From the NCBI GenBank assembly GCA_009840385.1, contig VXNX01000003.1, forward strand, positions 33,476-97,475: a stretch of DNA of 64,000 bases. Reading direction: 5' to 3'. The notes beneath the pieces were generated by a model. That model was given only the letters and a program-made list of their open reading frames with translations, was not told where the DNA came from and did not search any database. Positions 1 through 7,305 of this stretch are shown here, one piece after another. This DNA comes from Candidatus Dadabacteria bacterium (GTDB taxonomy: Bacteria > Desulfobacterota_D > UBA1144 > Nemesobacterales > Nemesobacteraceae). The translations under genes were made by a program, and so were the position numbers. Each line of letters opens with the position of its first letter. Position 1 is the first letter of the stretch.

Positions 1-2
1 GT

Positions 3-8
3 TATAAT
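3..8 (+). promoter_or_regulatory. -10 box upstream of sirtuin-like gene
   Basis: A perfect TATAAT lies 11 nt before the ATG at 20. Any -35 box would fall outside the window, so only half of the promoter can be judged. A start site about 7 nt downstream would leave a leader of only about 5 nt and no Shine-Dalgarno sequence. Confidence 0.35.
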
Positions 9-19
9 CAAATCTTGAA

Positions 20-784
20 ATGAGCGAGCAGGAACAGGACGCGCTCTCCGCGACAGTCAAGTGGGCCCAGGAGGCTTCCCAGATAGTTTTTCTTACAGGA
101 GTTGAGCTTTCCCTTGAGGTCGGGCTGCCGGATGTTTCGGATCTTAGCTTTAATCCCGACATAGGAAAATTCAAGAATCGCCCGGAGGTCAGAAGGGAAT
201 ACTGGGAAAAAATAAAGGACTTTTATCCCAGAATCTCGGAGGCGCGGCCTTCCCCAGCCCACGAAGCGATTTACGAGATGGAGTTTCTCTGTAACGTCGA
301 CTGCGTTTTGACCCAGGCGGCCGACGGCCTGCACAGTAAAACCGGCAGCGAAAAGATAATAGAGATATACTCGACGATAAACTGGGTCCACTGCCACGAA
401 TGCGGAAACGATTACCGCACCGACGGGATTCTGCTTTCCCTTGAGGACAGCAAAACCGGTATCCCGAAATGCAAGGAATGTCAAAGCGACCAGATGAAGC
501 CTCCGATGTCTTTTCCGGGTCAGCCGCTTCCTCACTGGGAGATAAGAGAATCGTGGATGAGGCTTCAGCACTGCGACCTTTTGATGATAGTCGGGGCGAA
601 TCTTGAAATCGAACCCGTGGCGTCCTTTCCCTTCCAGGTTATGAACAAGGGAAACAGGGTCGTTATCATCGGCGAGAGAAAAACCCCGGCTGATGACTAT
701 GTAAGCGCCGTCATATCCGGAAGCCCCAGCATGGTCATGCCGTACATAGTCGGTAAACTCAAAGAAATGCACACGGTTTCGTGA
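20..784 (+). CDS. Degenerate SIR2 (sirtuin)-like protein
   Basis: Rossmann-type sirtuin fold of 254 aa, usual length for bacterial CobB. Recognisable landmarks are FLTGVE (residues 24-29, where sirtuins have GAG), GLPD (35-38), TQAADGLH (98-105, family TQN-DGLH), a four-cysteine zinc module (C125, C128, C151, C154), PPMSFPGQPLP, and the late GANLEIEPVASFP segment. The family performs NAD-dependent removal of acyl groups from lysine, but the catalytic His of the E-L-H-G motif is Tyr117 here and the GAG loop is altered, so ordinary deacylase chemistry is doubtful. It may bind a nucleotide or act as a regulator; this is inference. The gene lies 37 nt upstream of the ThyX-like gene on the same strand, probably co-transcribed. 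Family assignment is good; activity is unknown. Confidence 0.75.
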   Translation: MSEQEQDALSATVKWAQEASQIVFLTGVELSLEVGLPDVSDLSFNPDIGKFKNRPEVRREYWEKIKDFYPRISEARPSPAHEAIYEMEFLCNVDCVLTQAADGLHSKTGSEKIIEIYSTINWVHCHECGNDYRTDGILLSLEDSKTGIPKCKECQSDQMKPPMSFPGQPLPHWEIRESWMRLQHCDLLMIVGANLEIEPVASFPFQVMNKGNRVVIIGERKTPADDYVSAVISGSPSMVMPYIVGKLKEMHTVS

Positions 785-821
785 GCCCGGAGGGTCGTGT
801 GAGGGGAACCGGAGAGCAGGC

Positions 822-2315
822 TTGTCTGTCGAAATAAAAATGGATGACAAAAGCGTTGCCCAGGAGATGGAACGTTACGTTTCGAATCTCGACAGCGACA
901 TCTATACCATAAGCAATATTCCTGAAGAGGTCGTCGCCGTCATCTTCGCCTATGTGAGCAGAAGCCCCAAAAGTTTCAGGGAAAACATAGATACCGTGAT
1001 ACGGGAGCAGGAAATGGGGAGGGACAGGGCGGAGAAGTTCCATGAGAAGTGGGTTCTTAACTACGGCCATGCCTCTGTTGCGGAGCACGCTACCGTGCAC
1101 ATAGGCGTTGAAAGGGTTTCAAGGCTTTTTTCCTCCCTGCTTGAGTGCGCGAACGAATTTCTTTCGTTCACGGAATATTCGCAGAGATACCAGAGACCGC
1201 GCAAAGGCGACAATTACATTCCCGAAGAACTTGACTCGCATCCGGCCCTTAAAAAGGAGTTCGAGGATCTCTGCGATTTTCAATATGAAGTTTATTCAAG
1301 GCTTAACGATGAGCTTTTCGATTTTCTGAAAAGAAAATTCCCCGTTCCCGAAGGCAAGGAGGAAAGACCTCACTTCAGAGCGCTTGAGAAAATAGCGTTT
1401 GAAGATGCAAGGTACGCACTTAATCTCTCCACCCTTACGAATCTCGGCATGACGGCAAACGCGAGAGCCATAGAACAGACCCTCTCTGCGCTTCTCTCAA
1501 GCCGCTACCTCGAGGCGAGGCGGAGGGCCGAGGAGATAAAAAGCGAGGTCAGGTTCTCCGTTCCGACGCTCGTGAAATACGCCAACGAAAACCCTTACAT
1601 AGTGAAAACTCGCGATGCGCTTGCGGAGTTCTCGCGCGGCCTTGGCGACGCGGAAAAAAACAGACCCCAAAACGGGTCATCGGTCACCCTTTTCGACTAT
1701 ACGGGGAAGGGAGGGGAAAATCCCCAGGCCGAGGCTTTGAGGGAGATCGCAAGAGGGCTTCTTTTCGAGTTCTCGGGACTTTCAGGCAGCGAGATAGAAA
1801 GGCATCTTTCTGAAAACACCTCCGAGCTCGAGAAAATTTTCTCAATCGCGGTCGAGGCTCTCGGGAAACACGATAATCCGGCCGGGATATTCAAATCGGT
1901 CAATTACAACGCGGAGTTTGTCCTGAGCGAGGCTGCGTGGCATCAGCTGCTCAGGCACAGGAAAGTCAACTGGACCATAAAGGAGCCTTCTGTCGATGAG
2001 GGCGTTACGATTCCCCCGCACGTTACGGAATCAGGAACCGAGGAACTTCTGCTCGGGGCCGTAGCGCGAAGCGAGAATTTCTACGAAAAGCTCATCGACG
2101 CCGGTTTTGACGATATCGCAAGCTATGTTGTCACAAACGCCCATAACAGGAGGGTTTCGGGCAGTTTCGATCTCTGGGAGCTCTACCACCTGACGAACCT
2201 GCGAATGTCCGAGGGGGCACAATGGGATATAAGGAATGTAGTTGAGCAGCTTGCCCGGAGCATTGAGGAAGTTCATCCGGTCTTCGTCCAATCCGCTCTG
2301 CAGAGAGTCGAGTGA
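822..2315 (+). CDS. Two-domain ThyX-like (FAD-dependent thymidylate synthase family) protein
   Basis: 497 aa, about twice the length of a normal ThyX. The N-terminal half has the ThyX-type stretch GHASVAEHA (82-90) and then SFTEYSQRY (115-123), matching the S-x-RY end of the ThyX motif, but no RHR before it. The C-terminal half has WHQLLRHR (around residues 373-380), matching the RHR part, but lacks the S-x-RY end. ThyX proteins make dTMP from dUMP using FAD, NADPH and methylene-tetrahydrofolate and work as homotetramers with sites at subunit interfaces. The split motif suggests a duplicated, internally pseudo-dimeric relative whose activity cannot be assumed. The TTG start is chosen because GGAG sits 7 nt upstream; an ATG at 840 has no ribosome site. 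No other thymidylate synthase is seen in the window. Confidence 0.8.
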   Translation: MSVEIKMDDKSVAQEMERYVSNLDSDIYTISNIPEEVVAVIFAYVSRSPKSFRENIDTVIREQEMGRDRAEKFHEKWVLNYGHASVAEHATVHIGVERVSRLFSSLLECANEFLSFTEYSQRYQRPRKGDNYIPEELDSHPALKKEFEDLCDFQYEVYSRLNDELFDFLKRKFPVPEGKEERPHFRALEKIAFEDARYALNLSTLTNLGMTANARAIEQTLSALLSSRYLEARRRAEEIKSEVRFSVPTLVKYANENPYIVKTRDALAEFSRGLGDAEKNRPQNGSSVTLFDYTGKGGENPQAEALREIARGLLFEFSGLSGSEIERHLSENTSELEKIFSIAVEALGKHDNPAGIFKSVNYNAEFVLSEAAWHQLLRHRKVNWTIKEPSVDEGVTIPPHVTESGTEELLLGAVARSENFYEKLIDAGFDDIASYVVTNAHNRRVSGSFDLWELYHLTNLRMSEGAQWDIRNVVEQLARSIEEVHPVFVQSALQRVE

Positions 2316-2328
2316 GGGAAAAAATCCG

Positions 2329-2547
2329 ATGTCGATGAGTCCTGTAACAAGATGCGAGGAATGCGGTTACGAGACCACCGCGAAAACGGATATCTGCCTT
2401 TCCTGCGGGGAGAAGATTAGAGGAAAGATGAAAGGCGGCGTCAGGGGACTTCTTAGAAGCGTAATACTTATAGCGATCGCGGCTTACATCCTTTTGTCCG
2501 CTTTTAAGGTTTTCGGATTTTCGCCGGGGGCGGGGTATTATGGCTGA
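2329..2547 (+). CDS. Small zinc-ribbon membrane protein
   Basis: 72 aa. Two CxxC knuckles (CEEC and CLSC, around residues 9-12 and 24-27) form a short zinc ribbon, followed by a basic linker (KIRGKMKGG) and one hydrophobic helix of about 20 residues near the C-terminus. The ATG at 2329 is preferred over longer readings because GAGGG lies 10 nt upstream and begins in the stop region of the ThyX-like gene. The end overlaps the pentapeptide gene by 8 nt, so the two are probably translationally coupled. Function is unknown; tail-anchored zinc ribbons often serve as adaptors, but that is only a guess. Confidence 0.65.
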   Translation: MSMSPVTRCEECGYETTAKTDICLSCGEKIRGKMKGGVRGLLRSVILIAIAAYILLSAFKVFGFSPGAGYYG

Positions 2548-3037
2548 TCCCGATCATGTCTCGAAACTAAAAGATGGTGCGGCCGCATGGAACCGGTGGC
2601 GGGAGGAAGAGCCGGATGTTCTGCCGGATCTCGGCTGGGCGAATATTAACGGGCTTGATCTTGACGGCGCGGTATTTGCCGGGGCGGTTCTCAAGCTTGC
2701 TTTCTGCAAGGGGTGCAGTCTGGTGGGTGCGGATTTCTCAGGGGCGAGCATGCGTGGAGTAAACTTCGAGGGATGCGATCTTCGCGGTGCTGTATTCAGG
2801 GGTGCCAACCTTGAGGGAGCCCACATGCTCGGGGCCGATCTCACGGGCGCCGATTTCGCGGGCGCAAACCTCAAGCTTGCGAATTTTGACGGGGCGATTC
2901 TGAGGGATGCAGACCTTACGGGTGCGAAAAAACTGCGGGCTCCGCAGCTCTTCGCTCTCAAGGACCTTCAGAATCTCAAGGTTTCAGACGCAATCCTTGA
3001 GAAGGTAAAAGACAAGTCCCCGCATCTGTTTGAGTGA
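2540..3037 (+). CDS. Pentapeptide-repeat protein
   Basis: 165 aa. From about residue 35 to 130 the chain runs in A(D/N)Lxx-type pentapeptides, for example AVFAG, ADFSG, VNFEG, CDLRG, AVFRG, ANLEG, ADLTG, ADFAG, ANLKL, ANFDG and ADLTG. Such repeats fold into a right-handed quadrilateral beta-helix. A short non-repeat N-terminus (about 30 aa, Trp-rich) and a C-terminal tail of about 35 aa flank the helix. There is no signal peptide, so it should be cytoplasmic. Some relatives (Qnr, MfpA) mimic DNA and protect gyrase, but most have no known role and nothing here points to gyrase. The start overlaps the upstream zinc-ribbon gene. Confidence 0.85.
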   Translation: MADPDHVSKLKDGAAAWNRWREEEPDVLPDLGWANINGLDLDGAVFAGAVLKLAFCKGCSLVGADFSGASMRGVNFEGCDLRGAVFRGANLEGAHMLGADLTGADFAGANLKLANFDGAILRDADLTGAKKLRAPQLFALKDLQNLKVSDAILEKVKDKSPHLFE

Positions 3038-3144
3038 GCTTTTCAGACAGGAAGGTTTTTTTGAAACTTTTTCGCATCCTTTGATACCCAAGTGGTCTCG
3101 GCGCCTTGCCAACGCCCATCCGACCGATTAATTTACGTTTAACA

Positions 3145-4296
3145 ATGGACAGGAAAATCTATAGCGTATCGGAACTCAATTCCTCGATAAAAGAGGCGAT
3201 TGAGCTTGAGTTCGGAGGGGAGACGATATGGGTTGCCGGAGAGATTTCCGGTTTCAAGGGGCATTACGCAAGCGGCCACTGGTACTTTTCCCTTAAGGAT
3301 GAGCAGAGCCAGATCTCCGCTGCCTGCTTCAGAAGAGACAACCAGCAGATAAAGTTCACGCCGGAGAACGGGATGGATGTCATATGCGCCGCGCGGGTTG
3401 GGGTTTACGAGAAAAGCGGCGTTTACCAGCTTTACGTAAGCGCCATGGAGCCCAGAGGTATCGGTGCCGACGCGCTGGCGCTTGAGAAACTGAAGCAGAA
3501 GCTTTCAGAAGAAGGGCTTTTCGACATCTCGAAAAAACGCCCCCTCCCGTTTCTCTCCCGTAAAATAGGAGTGGTTACCTCCCCCTCGGGAGCCGCCGTA
3601 AGAGACGTAATAAAGGTCGTATACAGAAGGTCTCCCAACGTTGAGGTGATTATTTCCCCCGCAAGCGTTCAGGGAGACGGTGCACCGGCTGAGATAGTCA
3701 GGGCCCTTGAGAGGCTCTACGCCATGGAGGGTCTGGACCTTGTGATCGTAACCAGGGGAGGGGGGTCAAAAGAAGATCTAAAGGCTTTTAACGACGAGGG
3801 AGTCGCCAGAAAAATTGCCGCTTCTCCTTTCCCGGTGATCTCTGCGGTGGGTCACGAAGTGGATGTGACCATAGCCGATCTCGTATCCGACGTGAGGGCG
3901 GCTACGCCTTCGATGGCAGCCGAGCTTGCCGTAAGGGAGAAAAGAGAGATTCTCGAAGATCTTGTGCAGTTTCGCCGCCGCCTCGATCGCTCCCTCACAA
4001 ACCGCGTCGATATGTTCTCCATGCAGCTTGACGGATACGCAAACAGCTTCAGACATCACATGACCTCGCGAATTGAGAACCTCGAGCGCCGCATCGAGAA
4101 CTATTCCGGAAAACTGGATTCCCTCAATCCTTTCGGTGTTCTGCGGAGGGGATACGCCATTGTTTCAAGAGAGAAAAACGGCGAGATAGTAGAGGATTCC
4201 CGAACGCTTGAGCAGGAGGAAAAACTCATCTTAAGGCTAAGCAGAGGCAGGGCGTTTTGCAGTGTTGAGGGGACAGAGGACGAACCGCAGGCCTGA
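3145..4296 (+). CDS. xseA: Exodeoxyribonuclease VII large subunit
   Basis: About 383 aa from ATG 3145; an upstream TTG at 3106 would add 13 poorly conserved residues. An N-terminal OB-fold (VAGEISGFKGHYASGHWYFSLKD) is followed by the catalytic domain with VVTSPSGAAVRDV, the VTRGGGSKEDL motif, and PVISAVGHEVDVTIADLVSDVRAATPSMAAE, all hallmarks of XseA. A helical region and the C-terminal LRRGYAIV segment complete it. The enzyme degrades single-stranded DNA to short oligonucleotides with the small subunit XseB. No xseB is adjacent, which is unusual since the two are often neighbours; it may lie elsewhere. The gene ends 3 nt from a convergent minus-strand gene with no obvious terminator between them. 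Confidence 0.95.
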   Translation: MDRKIYSVSELNSSIKEAIELEFGGETIWVAGEISGFKGHYASGHWYFSLKDEQSQISAACFRRDNQQIKFTPENGMDVICAARVGVYEKSGVYQLYVSAMEPRGIGADALALEKLKQKLSEEGLFDISKKRPLPFLSRKIGVVTSPSGAAVRDVIKVVYRRSPNVEVIISPASVQGDGAPAEIVRALERLYAMEGLDLVIVTRGGGSKEDLKAFNDEGVARKIAASPFPVISAVGHEVDVTIADLVSDVRAATPSMAAELAVREKREILEDLVQFRRRLDRSLTNRVDMFSMQLDGYANSFRHHMTSRIENLERRIENYSGKLDSLNPFGVLRRGYAIVSREKNGEIVEDSRTLEQEEKLILRLSRGRAFCSVEGTEDEPQA

Positions 4297-4299
4297 TTT

Positions 4300-5295
4300 T
4301 CAGGGAACGACGGAAAGACTCTTGAGTTCGACGACGGATATGTTCTGTGCGTACAGGCGGTCCTGTGTTCTCTCGGGCGGGGATAAGTCCGTAAGTATCA
4401 GCCTTATTCTTCCGCCGAGATCGCTTCTTAGATTTTTCGCCGAACCGTTTTCGTCGCAAAGCCTGTTAACGACATTTTCAATCTCGGTGCCCGAAAGAAA
4501 AAGCATTACAGGCATTATCTCCGGGGCATCCGCGAAAAAATCCTCCGGGGCATCCGCGATGGCTCCCCTGGCTGCGGTCTGCAGGTTGAGGAGGTTGGCG
4601 AATTTCGAAAAAGAACCGCCGCGGGGAAGGTAGGAAAACGTCTGATCCTCAATGGAGACCGTTCCCAGATCCTGTTCTGATAGACGCAGGAGGTCGAGTA
4701 TGTCCCCATGGGAAAAGACCCTGCTCTCATCGGGGGCGCCTCCTGCATTGAATATTACGGCCTCTGAGTCTTCCTTTACCGAACTTCCAAGCGCGCTTAT
4801 CTCGTCCTTGAGCTTTTTCCTGGCGAGAAAGCCGAATTTCACGACATTTGCGTAGCTGACTATTTCTTCCTCCACTGGAACCCTCTGGTTTACGCTGAGA
4901 AAGGCTTTTTCCACTTTTTCTCCGAGCATGGGGTCCCCGACCAGCTCCCGCGCGTCATCTATGCTTGCGGAGAGAAAAAAGCAGTCTCCAGCCGAGACCT
5001 CGAGGATATCCCTTGCTTCCTTGATGCTCCTTGCAGGCAGGGATATCCCCCCGAGCGTGAATACGGCAAGTTCGAAAAAAAGGCACGCCAGGGTGTTAGG
5101 CGAGAGAACAATAACCCTGCTTCCGGTGGAGAACCCCGAATTCAGAAGAAAACAGGCTATGCTTTCAACCTCGGTCACAAGATCGGGCCAGGTGATCTGT
5201 TTCCAGCTCCACCCGTCTTTTTTCTGAAACAGCAGCCTTGAGCCGTTTTCCTTCGTTCTTTGCGCAAGGAAATTGTGAAAATTCCTTTCTTCCAT
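4300..5295 (-). CDS. Degenerate adenylate-forming (AMP-binding) N-domain protein
   Basis: 331 aa. The N-terminus looks like an acyl-CoA synthetase N-terminal domain: an early DGWSWKQITWPDLVTEVESIA segment, then SGFSTGSRVIVLSPNTLACLFFELAVFTLGGISLPA, matching the substrate-independent core of the family. Where active enzymes carry the phosphate-binding S-G-T-T-G-x-P-K-G loop this protein reads NAGGAPDESRVFSHGDI, so the P-loop is destroyed, and it ends before the C-terminal lid domain (normal length about 550). ATP-dependent ligase activity is therefore unlikely. It could be a decaying paralogue or a binding protein. It is divergent from the CCA-adding gene and tail-to-tail with xseA. Confidence 0.6.
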   Translation of the reverse strand: MEERNFHNFLAQRTKENGSRLLFQKKDGWSWKQITWPDLVTEVESIACFLLNSGFSTGSRVIVLSPNTLACLFFELAVFTLGGISLPARSIKEARDILEVSAGDCFFLSASIDDARELVGDPMLGEKVEKAFLSVNQRVPVEEEIVSYANVVKFGFLARKKLKDEISALGSSVKEDSEAVIFNAGGAPDESRVFSHGDILDLLRLSEQDLGTVSIEDQTFSYLPRGGSFSKFANLLNLQTAARGAIADAPEDFFADAPEIMPVMLFLSGTEIENVVNRLCDENGSAKNLRSDLGGRIRLILTDLSPPERTQDRLYAQNISVVELKSLSVVP

Positions 5296-5322
5296 CTTTC
5301 TTCTTCGGACCGCCTTTGCGGA

Positions 5323-5353
5323 TTGTGATTCGGGTAAAATTAAAAACTATAAT
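5323..5353 (+). promoter_or_regulatory. Candidate sigma-70 promoter for cca
   Basis: TTGTGA at 5323-5328 and a perfect TATAAT at 5348-5353, with a long 19-bp spacer. It lies in the short divergent region between the adenylate-forming gene (minus) and cca, 32 nt before the cca ATG. The -10 is strong; the -35 is weak. Confidence 0.45.
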
Positions 5354-5385
5354 TTAACCGGTTTGCGCGCCAGAGTGACGAATTT

Positions 5386-6741
5386 ATGAAAAGGGAACTT
5401 GATTTTGAGAAGAAAAATTTTGCGGGGGCGCTTGAGATAGTAAAGACCCTCGGGGAAAAGGGACACGAAGCCTTTTTCGTGGGAGGCTGCGTGCGCGACG
5501 CCCTGCTCGGCGTTGCGTGCGAGGAGATCGATATAGCCACAAGCGCGACCCCACAGGAGGTGCAGCAGGCGTTTGCGAAAACCGTGGCCGTGGGGGAAAG
5601 CTTCGGCGTGGTGCTCGTAATAAGAGGAGACCTGAAATTCGAAGTCGCCACTTTCAGGCGGGAATCAAGGTACGGTGACGGAAGACATCCTGAATCCGTC
5701 GATTACACGAAAAGTCCCGAGGAGGATGTTCGGAGAAGGGATTTTACTATAAACGGAATGCTCTACGATCCGCTCTCAGGAGAGCTTTACGATTACGTGG
5801 AAGGTCTCGAAGACCTTGAGCGCAGGCTGGTCAGGACCATAGGAGATCCCGAGAAGAGATTCGGCGAAGACAGGCTGAGAATGATGAGGGCGGTGCGCTT
5901 CACCTCATGTCTCGGTTTCGAGCTTGACGGGGCGGCACTTTCGGCCATCCGTGACGGGGCTTCCGGAATATCCGTTGTGAGCGGGGAGAGAATACGCGAG
6001 GAACTTGTCAAGATACTCACCCGCCAGAACCCGGGGGACGGACTCAGACTTCTTAGCTCCTGCGGTCTTCTCGAGCATTTTCTCCCGGAAGTCGAATGCA
6101 TGCATGGGGTGCAGCAACCCCCTCAGTTTCACCCCGAAGGCGACGTGTTTGACCACACCTGTCTGGTAATGGACAAGCTCTATGCCAACACGGACGGCAG
6201 CTACTCGGAGGAGCTTGCGGTTGCCGCGCTTCTCCATGACGTCGGCAAGCCGCCCACTTACAGCGAATCCGACAGGATAAGGTTCAACGGACACGACAGG
6301 GTGGGAGCCAAGATGTCGGAAGATATCTGCAGGAGGCTGAGATTTTCCAAAAAGCAGATAAGGAGAATTTCGGAACTTATCCTGGAGCACCTCAAGTTCA
6401 AGGATGTTTTCAACATGAGAGAAAGCACCCTCAAGAAATTTCTTTCCCTTCCGTATTTTGAGGAGCATATGGAGATGCATCTTGCCGACTGCATGGCAAG
6501 TCACGGGAAAACAGACGCCTACGATTTCATACGGGAAAAGATGAAAGAGTATGGGCGTGAGGAGATAAAGCCCACACCGCTTCTCGCCGGGCAGGATCTT
6601 ATAGATCTCGGCTATTCTCCGGGACCCGTTTTTTCAGAAATACTTGGGCAGGTTGAAGAACTGCAGCTTGAGAACAGGCTGTCCTCCAAAGAAGAAGCCG
6701 TAGAGTTTGTCCTGAAGAATTACCCCGCCAGCCGCAGTTAG
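5386..6741 (+). CDS. cca: CCA tRNA nucleotidyltransferase with HD domain
   Basis: 451 aa. The polymerase-beta-like head has FFVGGCVRDALLG and EEIDIATSA (class II signature GGxVRD with D-x-D-like acidic residues), then RRRDFTINGMLYD and the RRLVRTIGDPEKRFGEDRLRMMRAVRF segment that reads ATP and CTP without a nucleic-acid template. From about residue 245 an HD phosphohydrolase domain follows (EELAVAALLHDVGKPPT, then FNGHDRVGA). The enzyme adds or repairs the 3' CCA of tRNAs. Both tRNAs in this window already encode CCA, so repair may be its main task here. Start ATG 5386 has only a weak ribosome site (AGAGTGA). It could also be a split A-adding or CC-adding form; sequence alone does not settle that. 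Confidence 0.9.
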   Translation: MKRELDFEKKNFAGALEIVKTLGEKGHEAFFVGGCVRDALLGVACEEIDIATSATPQEVQQAFAKTVAVGESFGVVLVIRGDLKFEVATFRRESRYGDGRHPESVDYTKSPEEDVRRRDFTINGMLYDPLSGELYDYVEGLEDLERRLVRTIGDPEKRFGEDRLRMMRAVRFTSCLGFELDGAALSAIRDGASGISVVSGERIREELVKILTRQNPGDGLRLLSSCGLLEHFLPEVECMHGVQQPPQFHPEGDVFDHTCLVMDKLYANTDGSYSEELAVAALLHDVGKPPTYSESDRIRFNGHDRVGAKMSEDICRRLRFSKKQIRRISELILEHLKFKDVFNMRESTLKKFLSLPYFEEHMEMHLADCMASHGKTDAYDFIREKMKEYGREEIKPTPLLAGQDLIDLGYSPGPVFSEILGQVEELQLENRLSSKEEAVEFVLKNYPASRS

Positions 6742-6858
6742 CGGTTTTTGTCCGGGTTTCACCTGCAATTAACCGGAGCTGTTCCGTGGGTACACGGACA
6801 TTTCCGTGATACGTCGGGTGAATAGCTGGTAAAAAGGCGGGAATCCACCATTGAGGAA

Positions 6859-6887
6859 TTTTTCCGTACAAGATCTTGTAGGAAAAA
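6859..6887. repeat. Near-perfect loopless inverted repeat
   Basis: TTTTTCC-g-TACAAGA is followed directly by TCTTGTA-GGAAAAA, giving 14 paired positions around a single unpaired G and no loop. It lies between cca and the atpE terminator. It could be a protein-binding palindrome or a processing hairpin; no run of T follows it on the plus strand, so it is a poor terminator for cca. Confidence 0.5.
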
Positions 6888-6903
6888 AGAGGTAGCAAAA
6901 AAA

Positions 6904-6937
6904 GACGGGGAATGGCTCTTATGCTGCATTCCCCGTC
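6904..6937 (-). terminator. Rho-independent terminator of the hemL-atpE operon
   Basis: An 11-bp perfect stem (GACGGGGAATG / CATTCCCCGTC) with a 12-nt loop. Read on the minus strand it is followed by seven T residues (A at 6897-6903 on the plus strand), and it begins 21 nt after the atpE stop. On the plus strand a weaker T-rich tail follows, so it may also stop cca transcripts. Confidence 0.85.
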
Positions 6938-6957
6938 CTTGTTTTATTGTATACGAG

Positions 6958-7284
6958 TCAGATTTTTCCCTGAAGCAGAAACGCTATCAGCAGGGCGTAG
7001 ATTACCAGAGACTCGATCAGGGCGAGACCGATAATCATTGGCGTCTGAATCTTCGCCGAAGCTCCGGGATTTCTGGCTATGCCGTCAACAGCTGAAGCCG
7101 TGGCGAGTCCCTGTCCTACTCCAGCAACGCCCGCGGCTATGCCTATTCCCACGCCGGCACCGATGCCAAGTCCCATTTTTGCCAGATCGCCTAGGCCCCC
7201 CTCGGTCGCAGCAAATGCGTCAGGAACGAAAGCGCCCAGCGAAACAAGCGCCGCCAGACCTATAAAAGAAAACAACCTTTTCAT
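6958..7284 (-). CDS. atpE: F-type ATP synthase subunit c with N-terminal signal segment
   Basis: 108 aa, longer than the usual 75-85 because of an N-terminal hydrophobic signal-like segment ending in AFA (about residue 25). The mature part is the two-helix hairpin: [27 protein letters not shown], polar loop AVDGIARNP (64-72), then [21 protein letters not shown]. The ion-carrying carboxylate is Glu91. Gln58, Glu91, Ser92 and Tyr96 match the ligand set of Na+-binding c-rings such as that of Ilyobacter, so sodium coupling is possible, though related motifs occur in presumed proton enzymes. It is last in the operon, 21 nt before atpB ends, and is followed by a strong terminator; atpF, atpH and the F1 genes are not here. 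Confidence 0.95.
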   Translation of the reverse strand: MKRLFSFIGLAALVSLGAFVPDAFAATEGGLGDLAKMGLGIGAGVGIGIAAGVAGVGQGLATASAVDGIARNPGASAKIQTPMIIGLALIESLVIYALLIAFLLQGKI

Positions 7285-7305
7285 TTCTAACCTCCTAGAT
7301 TTGTG

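Noticed and set aside
4297-5385. xseB next to xseA
   Set aside because: No small helical XseB-like frame is present on either strand near xseA.
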